This document shows positions 26,558 to 34,335 of a DNA stretch of 41,788 bases, piece by piece. The position numbers and the translations under genes were made by a program. The notes below the pieces were generated by a model. It had not been told where the DNA came from. It did no database searches and saw nothing but the letters and a program-made list of their open reading frames with translations. Position 1 is the first letter of the stretch; every line of letters begins with the position of its first letter. This DNA is from Gemmatimonadota bacterium (lineage in GTDB: Bacteria; Gemmatimonadota; Gemmatimonadetes; Palauibacterales; Palauibacteraceae). The stretch covers positions 1-41,788 of the forward strand of contig JAGWBR010000014.1 of NCBI GenBank assembly GCA_021295785.1, written 5' to 3'.

Positions 26558-29500
26558 TCCGGTGTTCCTTCCGTTTGAGTGCGTCCCGCGGTGCCGGGCG
26601 CCCGAACTTCGATCAGGCGGCTCCCCGGCTGCACGGTGTGCTCGGTCTCGGTTCCGTCCGGCCATCTCACCAGGACCGCCCGCGGCTCGTGAACCGCGGC
26701 AAACACCTGGCCCGTTCCGTTTGAAGACAGGTACCCGGACCCGGCCTGGATTTCGCGGGCCGGGCCCAGGCCGGTCGGGTACCGTACCCTGATCATCGCG
26801 CCAACGGCCAGCGGGTTGTTCGGGGGGCCGGTCAGCCGCACGTGCAGGCCCGGGTTGGGACCGGCCCCCTTGAAAAGCAGCGTCTCGCCGTCGTTCTGGG
26901 TCACGGCCAGATCCCACCTGCCGTCCCGGTCAAAATCGGACACCGCCGCGCCGCGTCCGTCTCCCCAAACCACTACCCCGCTCCGCGCCGCTGGTACCGG
27001 GTCGAACCAGCCGTCCCCGCGACCCTTCATCACCAGCCCGCGTCCGGCGTCGGAGCGCGGCCGCCCTTCTGGCTGCGAAAAATAGTTCTGGGCGAGGAAG
27101 ATGTCTTCGCGGCCGTCACGGTTGAAGTCGGCGACGGCAACTCCGTGCGCCGGTGCCAGTTGGGCTCCGGCGGGGAGGGGGCGGGAACGGAATGTGCCGC
27201 CTTCGTTGATCAGAACCGTGTGTTCCAGAGTTGTTACGGTCGACCTGAAGGGCACGACTCCGGCCGCATCGAAGAGCGTGACGGGGGCGAGTCGGGAGAA
27301 TTCAGCAAAGGACGGCGCGACGCGGCGTACCAGCGGCAGCGCCGCCGTCAACTCAGGGTAACCCGCCGTGAGCCTCTCGTTTCCGCGCTCGGTGGCGAAT
27401 TCCAGAATCTCCACGGTTCCGTTGCCGTCCAGGTCGGCGGCATAGACTCCCGCCGGCGCATCCGGACTGGGCCGGACGGTTCCGTTCGATCCCCGGCCGG
27501 TAACCAGCAGGTCCATGTGTCCGTCGCCGTTGAAGTCAGCTGCCGACACACCGTTCCACCTGCCCCGCAGGCCGGACAGTCCCAGCTGCCGCGTCGCGTC
27601 CCGAAACGCCCCGCCCTCGTTCAGAAGCACGGTGACCGGCCCCCAGTCGACGGCCAGGGCAAGGTCTGGATCGGCGTCTCCGTCAAGGTCCGAAAAGACA
27701 GCGCCCGACACCGGGCCAATCCCGGCCAAGACCGCCGTTGCCTCGTCGTCTACGGTCCATCTTCCGTCTTCTTGCAACAGAATCCGGGAACCCGCCGGCA
27801 GCGGGTACTCGCCCGGGCGGCTGCCGGCTCCCGCAAACAGGTCCAGGTCGCCGTCACCGTCGATGTCGGCCGACGCGAGAGGCCCAACCACTCCGGTGGG
27901 CCCGCCGACCAGGGGCGACGGAGCAGGGTTACCCCGTCCGGTGACGGGAATCCAAACAAGGGGATCGATCTCGCGGGCCGCGCGGGGGGACGGGGCCTCC
28001 CAGTTGCTGACCCCCGCCAGCAAGGAGTACCCGGACCCGGCGGCCGGGGCCGGGATGAATCCCGCCGCGTCGCCGGTCAGCACCGGGCCGAGTGCCACCG
28101 GCGCACCTACCACATCGCCATCATTGACGGCCACCGTCAGTCGTTCGCCCGTCGCCGCGCCGGTTACCAGGTCGTCGTCGCCGTCTCCGTCCACGTCCAC
28201 CCATGCAACGCCAGGACCCGCGCGCGAAACCGCTACCGGCACCAGAGGTTGACGGGTGAGTTCATCGAAACTCGATTCGCGGTGCCGGCCCGCCACGACG
28301 GGTGGCTCGAACAGCGAACCAGCGGCGGAACCCGCACCAACGTCCAGACCCGTGCCCCGGGCGGAGACCCCGGGCGGCGAGAGCGAGGCGGGCGGCCAGA
28401 CTTCGTAGCCGCGTCCTGTTTCGACCGGGAATTCAGCACGCGGGCCAGACGGCCAGACCACTTCGAGGCTGGCCTCCTCCGCCGCGCCCATGGCAAACGC
28501 GACCAGCTGGTCGGACCCTGACAGGTACATCCCGCCCGCGGTGATCTGGCGGGTCTGGGGGGGGAGATCCGGCACCCGAAGCGTAACCCGAGCCCCAACC
28601 ACCGGGGGTGTGCCCGTGCCCGGTTCGGCGTGGGGCGCCCCACCGACCCTCACCGACACACGTGCTCCGCCCGCGTCGTTTCGCAGCACCAGAGGAGGCC
28701 GGTTGAGACGAGTGATCACCAGGTCCTGGTCGCCGTCCCGGTCCAAATCGGCCGCCGCAAGGGCGTGGCTCACGTCCGGCTCCGTACCGAATCCCCACTG
28801 CGCTCCGGCAGGCTCGAACCGACCGTCGCCCAAATTGCGGAAGGCCAGATTGGGAACGCTCAGGGGCGGAAAGGCCCCGAGTTCATCCTGCCACCGAGGG
28901 CGCAGCGCACCTGTGCGTAGCGCATCCTGCGTGTCGCCGTCCAGTGGATCGACGGCGTGCCCGTTGGCCACGAACAGGTCGGGGAACCCGTCCAGGTCGG
29001 CATCCATGAACAACACGCCCCAGGTCCACTCCGAGGCGTCCACCCCGGCCCGCCGGCCGATTTCGGCGAACGTCCCGTCGCCCCGGTTCATCTGGAGGGC
29101 GTTCCGGCCGGCCCGATCCCTCTCCAGCGGTCCCTCCGGGGGCGACCCCGTCGGAGCGGGGACCTGGCGCCGGCGCCTGTTCATATCGGCCGCCAGCATG
29201 TCGGCGGTCAGAAAATCGGTGTCCCCGTCACCGTCGATGTCGGCGGCGTCCAGCCCCATTGACGAGGCGCTGACAGTACGAAGCGTGGCGTCCGGGGCCT
29301 CGTGGAAAACGCCCCCTTCGTTGATCCAGAACCCGTCGCGGCTTCCGAAATCGTTGGAGACGTACAGGTCGGGATCTCCGTCGTCATCGGCGTCAAAGAA
29401 CTTTGCGGCGAGGCCCCATGCCCGGGGAGACCGGGCCAACTGCCGGCCGTCCGCCGTGTAGAACGGTCCCCCCGCCGGTCCCGCGGGCGTGAACTGGCCT

Positions 29501-30348
29501 GATCCGTCGTTCAGGTAGTACTCGTCAGGCTCCGCCAGCTCGAAGCGCCGCACGCGACCGTCGTTCAGCTCAACCCGGTAGTGCGCGTCCCACGGTGGGC
29601 GGACCAATAACCCGCCCTCCCCGTCTTCTTCCGCGAACCGGCGGGGATCACGCTCGGCCGGACTGAACAGGTCATCGGCCTGCACGGTCTTGTAGTTGGC
29701 GAAATAGACGTCCAGGTCACCGTCGGAGTCGGTGTCGGCCAGGGTGGCCGAGGTCGTGCCCCAGTTCCCCGCGAAACCGGCCGCGGCCTCGGCGAACCGC
29801 CCCGCCCCGTCATTCAGCAGAAGCGCGTTCGGTGCCCCGTGGACCGACAGAAACAAATCGAGGTCGCCGTCTGCGTCGGCGTCGGCAAATACTGCTCCGC
29901 GCTCAGTCCGTCCCGGGCGGTGTATTCCAGCCGCTTCGGTCACATCCTCAAACCGCCAGCCGCCGAGATTCCGGTACAGGACCCCGGGCTGGCCGAGCCG
30001 GGCAAAGTAGAGATCCGGCCAGCCGTCGCCGTCCACATCGCCCAGCGCAACACCGGTCCCGTGAGAGAGCGTGCGGTTGGCAAGCATGGCGCGGTCGGAA
30101 ATCCGGGCGAAGGCACCCAAGCCCGTGGCGGAGGGGGCCATCTCGGTAAACCGTGCGCCGGCAAATTCGGAGTGTTGAAGCGGCCGCGACCTGTACCCCG
30201 CCCCACCCCCAATCTCAGTAGCCGGCCCCCACTCGATGACCACTTCCGGCTCGCCGTCGCTGCAGGCGGTCGCCGCCTGGGCCGTCGCGGCCGCCACCGC
30301 GACCGCGGCCGCCCTGTCGGCGACCGCCCGCGAAAATGTCGCGGCTAT
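26554..30348 (-). CDS. giant double-CRTAC1 protein (two FG-GAP/ASPIC halves), start uncertain
   Basis: The protein is about 1265 residues. After an alanine-rich hydrophobic segment ending ATACSDG, probably a lipoprotein signal, comes a complete CRTAC1 unit. It has FG-GAP repeats (GDVDGDGWPD, DADADGDLD, DTDSDGDLD, DADDDGDPD, DADLDGFPD) and an ASPIC/UnbV module with SLEVVWPSG. A second set of repeats follows (DVDGDGDDD, DIDGDGDLD, DFNGDGHMD, DFNRDGRED, DFDRDGRWD) with a second ASPIC module ending VLVRWPDGTE. No ATG, GTG or TTG lies at the right place. The frame is open to 30660, but that part shadows the upstream gene. An ATA at 30348, overlapping the upstream stop as ATAG, is the tightest candidate, and the true start is unresolved. 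Confidence 0.82.
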   Translation of the reverse strand: MAATFSRAVADRAAAVAVAAATAQAATACSDGEPEVVIEWGPATEIGGGAGYRSRPLQHSEFAGARFTEMAPSATGLGAFARISDRAMLANRTLSHGTGVALGDVDGDGWPDLYFARLGQPGVLYRNLGGWRFEDVTEAAGIHRPGRTERGAVFADADADGDLDLFLSVHGAPNALLLNDGAGRFAEAAAGFAGNWGTTSATLADTDSDGDLDVYFANYKTVQADDLFSPAERDPRRFAEEDGEGGLLVRPPWDAHYRVELNDGRVRRFELAEPDEYYLNDGSGQFTPAGPAGGPFYTADGRQLARSPRAWGLAAKFFDADDDGDPDLYVSNDFGSRDGFWINEGGVFHEAPDATLRTVSASSMGLDAADIDGDGDTDFLTADMLAADMNRRRRQVPAPTGSPPEGPLERDRAGRNALQMNRGDGTFAEIGRRAGVDASEWTWGVLFMDADLDGFPDLFVANGHAVDPLDGDTQDALRTGALRPRWQDELGAFPPLSVPNLAFRNLGDGRFEPAGAQWGFGTEPDVSHALAAADLDRDGDQDLVITRLNRPPLVLRNDAGGARVSVRVGGAPHAEPGTGTPPVVGARVTLRVPDLPPQTRQITAGGMYLSGSDQLVAFAMGAAEEASLEVVWPSGPRAEFPVETGRGYEVWPPASLSPPGVSARGTGLDVGAGSAAGSLFEPPVVAGRHRESSFDELTRQPLVPVAVSRAGPGVAWVDVDGDGDDDLVTGAATGERLTVAVNDGDVVGAPVALGPVLTGDAAGFIPAPAAGSGYSLLAGVSNWEAPSPRAAREIDPLVWIPVTGRGNPAPSPLVGGPTGVVGPLASADIDGDGDLDLFAGAGSRPGEYPLPAGSRILLQEDGRWTVDDEATAVLAGIGPVSGAVFSDLDGDADPDLALAVDWGPVTVLLNEGGAFRDATRQLGLSGLRGRWNGVSAADFNGDGHMDLLVTGRGSNGTVRPSPDAPAGVYAADLDGNGTVEILEFATERGNERLTAGYPELTAALPLVRRVAPSFAEFSRLAPVTLFDAAGVVPFRSTVTTLEHTVLINEGGTFRSRPLPAGAQLAPAHGVAVADFNRDGREDIFLAQNYFSQPEGRPRSDAGRGLVMKGRGDGWFDPVPAARSGVVVWGDGRGAAVSDFDRDGRWDLAVTQNDGETLLFKGAGPNPGLHVRLTGPPNNPLAVGAMIRVRYPTGLGPAREIQAGSGYLSSNGTGQVFAAVHEPRAVLVRWPDGTETEHTVQPGSRLIEVRAPGTAGRTQTEGTPE

Positions 30349-31028
30349 CCGCCTCGGCCGGTGAATACCTCGCGGATGCCTTCGACCGCCGAAGAGGCCA
30401 CCCGGGCCGCGTTCTGGAACACGTCCACGACCTCGTTCAGGGTGTCTTCCTCCAGCATGATCTCGAAGCAGAAATGGACCGAGACCCCCTCTGCCCGCAT
30501 CGGGTGAGCACCCTCCGACCATCCCTCGGACGAATCCATGGCCCGCTCCATGTGGATTTCCACCATCCCCGGGTGGCGCTGGGCGTCTTCCGCCATCTTG
30601 GCCAACTTGGCGGCGAGCGCCTCGCTCCTGCCCTGATCCGCCGGCCGGTCTTTGAGCCAAGCCTCGGGCGGTACCACGTCAATGTGCAGAAACCCAAGCA
30701 TGATTTCGGGCTGGAATTCGAGGGCGTCTCCGGCGGTCTCTTCTTCTTCCGCGGTTCGGATGTACGAGGAAAGACCGTCGAGCCCGATGTTGTGCAGCCC
30801 CAGCGCCATCTCGTCCACCATCAGTTCAATCAGCGCGGAGGGGGCGTCGATCGCCTCGGCGGGGGCCGCGCCGAGCAAGTCGAGTTCGTTCTGGTCGTAG
30901 CCCGCCGCGCGGAAGAACCAGGACAGCGGTTCCGTGCGGCCCTCCGTCTGATCGCGCATGCCGATCCCCACCCGGTCGAACGCGGAAATGAGGAGTTGGA
31001 CCATCCTGTGCCGCGTTAGCTGTGCCAT
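30345..31028 (-). CDS. hypothetical protein heading the CRTAC1 operon
   Basis: The 227-residue soluble, acidic protein begins MAQLTRHRMVQLLISAF. It has no signal peptide or membrane segment. A mid-region ALEFQPEIMLGFLHIDVVPPE and a C-terminal half rich in charged helices (MVEIHMERAMDSSEGW, SVHFCFEIMLEEDTLNEV) are the main features. I recognise no family. The ATG at 31028 is the first start in the frame. Its TAG at 30345-30347 overlaps the presumed start of the giant CRTAC1 gene, so the three genes are probably one operon. A cytoplasmic helper or regulator is possible but not shown. Confidence 0.7.
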   Translation of the reverse strand: MAQLTRHRMVQLLISAFDRVGIGMRDQTEGRTEPLSWFFRAAGYDQNELDLLGAAPAEAIDAPSALIELMVDEMALGLHNIGLDGLSSYIRTAEEEETAGDALEFQPEIMLGFLHIDVVPPEAWLKDRPADQGRSEALAAKLAKMAEDAQRHPGMVEIHMERAMDSSEGWSEGAHPMRAEGVSVHFCFEIMLEEDTLNEVVDVFQNAARVASSAVEGIREVFTGRGG

Positions 31029-31399
31029 TGATTAGCCCGAATCATGAAGTGAGCAGTCAGAACTGTCTCTCGCGGAACCGGAGACCGGCGAGGCGGCAAC
31101 CTCAAAACGGCCCGGGTGGGCGTAGCAACCCCAACCAACGGGAAGCTGCCGGTTCGCCCGCCACTTTGCAAGCGCGAGCGGCCACTTCCCATGGACTTCC
31201 CCGGCGGGTCGCACCGCCCCGCTCCGGGGGCGCATACGTTGCGTGTATCGCGTTGTCTGTTCAGTTTCGCCCCGGGTTGATCGCCTTCGGCGACCCCGGA
31301 CTCGGAGACCTTGCTTACCGTCGGTTCGACACGCGGCCGACCCCGCCGGTTGGCCGCTCGAAGACCCGGTGTCGGTCCCTTTCGCAACGGAGCAAGAAT
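31029..31399. other. divergent intergenic region between the CRTAC1 operon and pntAA
   Basis: This 371-base stretch separates divergent operons and should hold both promoters, but I could not identify convincing boxes. Frames cross it on both strands without conserved content. A small hairpin (TCGCC-ttc-GGCGA near 31282-31294) is visible. I looked for a tRNA around 31321-31340 and did not find one. Confidence 0.5.
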
Positions 31400-32530
31400 T
31401 TGGGCCTGAGAATCTGTGCGCCCCGAGAGACCGCCAACGGAGAAAACAGGGTCGCAATCTCGCCGGCCAGTGCCAGGCGTTTCGTGGCCGGAGGTCATTC
31501 GGTGGCCGTCGAAAAGGGTGCCGGACTGAGCGCGGGATTCGAGGATGCGGACTACAAACAGGCGGGCGCCACCCTCGAGTGTAACGTCTCCGAGATGTTC
31601 CGGGCTGCCGACATGGTCCTGTGCATAGCTCCCCCCGAAGCCGCCGGCATCGACCACATGACCGAGGGCACCCTGATCGCCGGGATGCTGAACCCCTACG
31701 ATAACCGCGGGCTGCTCCAAATACTGGCCGAACGGAGAATGACCGCTATCGCGCTCGAATTGGTGCCGCGCATCACAAGGGCCCAGAGCATGGACGCCCT
31801 TTCGTCCCAGTCCAGCCTGGCCGGTTACAGGGCCGTGATCATCGGTGCCGAAGCGCTGGGGAGCATCTTCCCGCTCATGATGACCGCCGCCGGTACGCTT
31901 TTTCCTGCCCGGGTGCTGGTGCTCGGGGCGGGCGTTGCGGGGCTCCAGGCCATCGCCACCGCCAAACGGCTCGGGGCCGAGACTTGGGGATACGACATCC
32001 GCACGGCCGCGGCTGAACAGGTAGAGAGCCTGGGTGCCAGGTTCGTGGACCTGAACGAGGGTGCGCCCGAAGGAGCGGCCGACACGGAGACCGAGGGCGG
32101 ATACGCCAGGGAACTTGACGAGGCGGAGGCCGGACGCAGGCGCCGCCTGCTGGCCGAACACATTGCGCGAGCCGACGTGGTCATCACCACCGCGCTGGTT
32201 CCGGGCAGGCCGGCCCCCAGGCTGATTGATGCCGAAACGGCGAGGGGGATGAAGCGCGGCTCGGTGATTGTCGATTTGGCCGGCCCCGCCGGGGGCAACT
32301 GCGAGCTCACGCGCCCGGGCGAGACGTTTCGGGAAGGCGGGCTCACCATCCTGGCGCCGCTCAACCTGCCCGCTGACGTCCCGACCCACGCCAGCCAGCT
32401 TCTGGCCCGGAACCTCTCCGCGTTGGTGGCGGAGGTGATCGGCGATAACGGGTTGGCCGTGGACCTGGAGAACGACGTGATCGGACCCTGCTGCGTGACC
32501 CACGCCGGCGAGATCCGGTTCGGCGGGTGA
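31400..32530 (+). CDS. pntAA: proton-translocating NAD(P) transhydrogenase, alpha part 1 (NAD-binding)
   Basis: This cytoplasmic subunit carries the NAD(H)-binding domain I, which passes hydride to NADP bound by PntB while the membrane part moves protons. The 376-residue protein has RICAPRETANGENRVAISP at the N-terminus, SAGFEDADYKQAGA near residue 45, and the Rossmann motif VLGAGVAGLQAIATAKRLGA near residue 170. TTG at 31400 is chosen because GGAG lies seven bases upstream; a CTG at 31406 would match the family's usual first residue. The long open frame back to 31022 is not conserved. The split alpha subunit (AA plus AB) is the common three-gene form. Confidence 0.95.
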   Translation: MGLRICAPRETANGENRVAISPASARRFVAGGHSVAVEKGAGLSAGFEDADYKQAGATLECNVSEMFRAADMVLCIAPPEAAGIDHMTEGTLIAGMLNPYDNRGLLQILAERRMTAIALELVPRITRAQSMDALSSQSSLAGYRAVIIGAEALGSIFPLMMTAAGTLFPARVLVLGAGVAGLQAIATAKRLGAETWGYDIRTAAAEQVESLGARFVDLNEGAPEGAADTETEGGYARELDEAEAGRRRRLLAEHIARADVVITTALVPGRPAPRLIDAETARGMKRGSVIVDLAGPAGGNCELTRPGETFREGGLTILAPLNLPADVPTHASQLLARNLSALVAEVIGDNGLAVDLENDVIGPCCVTHAGEIRFGG

Positions 32531-32607
32531 GCACCAGCGGTCCGTAACGCCCCGTCGACTCATGAACCGAAACACCCTTTTCAACTGGGACTGACCAAAG
32601 AGGCGGC

Positions 32608-32898
32608 ATGACTGGAACCCTGATCATCGGTGTCTACGTTTTCGTGCTGGCCGTGTTCGTGGGCTTCGAGCTTATCAAACGCGTCCCACCCACCTTGCAC
32701 ACCCCGCTCATGTCAGGGTCCAACGCGATCTCGGGCATCTCGATCGTGGGGGCGCTTCTCGTGACGGGGGCCGCGGGCAGTTCCCCGCTGACCCGCTGGA
32801 TCGGACTAGCCGCGCTGGTCCTGGCTTCGGTTAACGTGGTCGGCGGCTTCCTGGTCACCGACCGCATGCTGAGGATGTTCAAGGGGAAGGACGGTTGA
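32608..32898 (+). CDS. pntAB: transhydrogenase alpha part 2 (membrane)
   Basis: The 96-residue membrane subunit has three predicted helices: an N-terminal VYVFVLAVFVGFELI, a middle SISIVGALLVTGA-like segment, and a C-terminal LVLASVNVVGGFLV. The family loop VPPTLHTPLMSGSNAISG is intact. It supplies part of the proton channel (domain II). The ATG at 32608 follows a GAGGCGG site. It lies 77 bases after pntAA and four bases before pntB. Confidence 0.95.
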   Translation: MTGTLIIGVYVFVLAVFVGFELIKRVPPTLHTPLMSGSNAISGISIVGALLVTGAAGSSPLTRWIGLAALVLASVNVVGGFLVTDRMLRMFKGKDG

Positions 32899-32902
32899 TC
32901 TC

Positions 32903-34312
32903 GTGGTGATGCAGTCAACCGTTATCCCGCTCGCCTACCTGATTTCGGCGGTCCTGTTCATTCTCGGGATCAAGCGGCTCAGCCATCCGGCCACCGCGGC
33001 AGGGGGCAACCGCCTCGCCGCTCTCGGGATGCTTCTTGCGATAGCCGCGACGCTCCTTGACCAGCAAGTCCTTTCCTACACCTGGGTCGTGGCCGGAATG
33101 GCCGCCGGTGGTCTGATCGGCCTGACAATGGCCCGCACCGTGAAAATGACCGCCATGCCCGAAATGGTCGCCGTGTTCAACGGGTTCGGCGGTGCGGCAT
33201 CCGGGCTTGTGGCAATCGGGGAATATCTGCGGCTTCAAACCGGGGCCGGGCAGGCCGCGATCAGCGTCGACCAGGGAGTGTCCATCATGGCGGGCACCCT
33301 GATCGGCGCCGTGACCTTCTCCGGCAGCATCATCGCCTGGGGCAAACTCCAGGGTTTCGTCTCCGGCAAGGCCATCTCGAATCCCCTGGTCCGCATCCTG
33401 GCCACTCTACTGGCCCTGGGATCCCTGGGGACGGCGGGCTGGCTCGTGGCGGCGCAAGGCGCGGATTCACAGACCGCCATGTTCTGGGCGCTCGTCGCCG
33501 GCGGGCTCGCGCTTGGAGTGCTCTTTGTGCTTCCCATCGGAGGCGCGGACATGCCTGTGGTCGTGGCCCTGCTCAACTCCTATTCCGGCATCGCCGCATC
33601 GGCGGCGGGCTTCGTGCTCAACAACTACGGGCTGGTGATCTCCGGTGCCCTGGTCGGTGCGTCGGGGCTGATTCTGACGGGAATCATGTGCCGGGCCATG
33701 AACCGGTCGCTGACCAACGTACTGTTCAGCGCCTTCGGGACGACCGGTGCCGCGAGCGGGAGCCAGGACTCGGGCGACAAGGTGGCCACGCCGGTCGACG
33801 CCGAGGACTCCGCGATGCTGCTCGGATACGCCTCGCAGGTCGTGTTCGTTCCCGGCTACGGGCTGGCGGTAGCCCAGGCCCAGCACCGGATTCGCGAGCT
33901 GGCCGACTTGCTGACCAAGCGGGGAGTGCGGGTCCGTTACTGCGTGCACCCGGTGGCCGGCCGCATGCCGGGGCACATGAATGTTCTGCTGGCCGAGGCC
34001 AACGTGCCCTACGACCAGCTGTGCGAACCGGATGACGTGAACCCCGACATGGAGCAGGTCGATGTGGCGGTCGTAGTGGGGGCCAACGACGTGGTCAACC
34101 CGCTCGCCCGCGATGATGCCGGCAGCCCGATCGCCGGGATGCCGATCATCGAGACCGACCGCGCCAGGAGCTGCATCGTTATCAAACGCTCGCTTTCGGT
34201 CGGTTACGCGGGAATCGACAACCCCCTGTTCTATCTTCCCAACAACCGGATGTACTTCGGAGACGCCGCCGAGGCGCTCGGCGACATTGCCTCCGAAGTC
34301 AAACAGCTTTGA
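32903..34312 (+). CDS. pntB: transhydrogenase beta subunit
   Basis: The 469-residue subunit has about nine membrane helices in the first two-thirds (domain II) and a cytoplasmic NADP-binding domain III (VPGYGLAVAQAQHRIREL, CVHPVAGRMPGHMNVLLAEA, VVVGANDVVNP, KRSLSVGYAGIDNPLF). The three codons at 32903, 32906 and 32909 are GTG, GTG and ATG, and any could initiate. The complete pnt set indicates an energised membrane that makes NADPH from NADH at the expense of proton motive force. Confidence 0.96.
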   Translation: MVMQSTVIPLAYLISAVLFILGIKRLSHPATAAGGNRLAALGMLLAIAATLLDQQVLSYTWVVAGMAAGGLIGLTMARTVKMTAMPEMVAVFNGFGGAASGLVAIGEYLRLQTGAGQAAISVDQGVSIMAGTLIGAVTFSGSIIAWGKLQGFVSGKAISNPLVRILATLLALGSLGTAGWLVAAQGADSQTAMFWALVAGGLALGVLFVLPIGGADMPVVVALLNSYSGIAASAAGFVLNNYGLVISGALVGASGLILTGIMCRAMNRSLTNVLFSAFGTTGAASGSQDSGDKVATPVDAEDSAMLLGYASQVVFVPGYGLAVAQAQHRIRELADLLTKRGVRVRYCVHPVAGRMPGHMNVLLAEANVPYDQLCEPDDVNPDMEQVDVAVVVGANDVVNPLARDDAGSPIAGMPIIETDRARSCIVIKRSLSVGYAGIDNPLFYLPNNRMYFGDAAEALGDIASEVKQL

Positions 34313-34335
34313 CCCCGATCCCTTTCGAGGCATAT

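Noticed and set aside
31300-31345. possible tRNA T-loop (ggttcgacac)
   Set aside because: The flanking bases do not pair into a T-stem and no acceptor or anticodon arm could be drawn.
31016-32584. 522-codon minus-strand frame opposite pntAA
   Set aside because: It is antisense to a conserved transhydrogenase subunit and has no motif.
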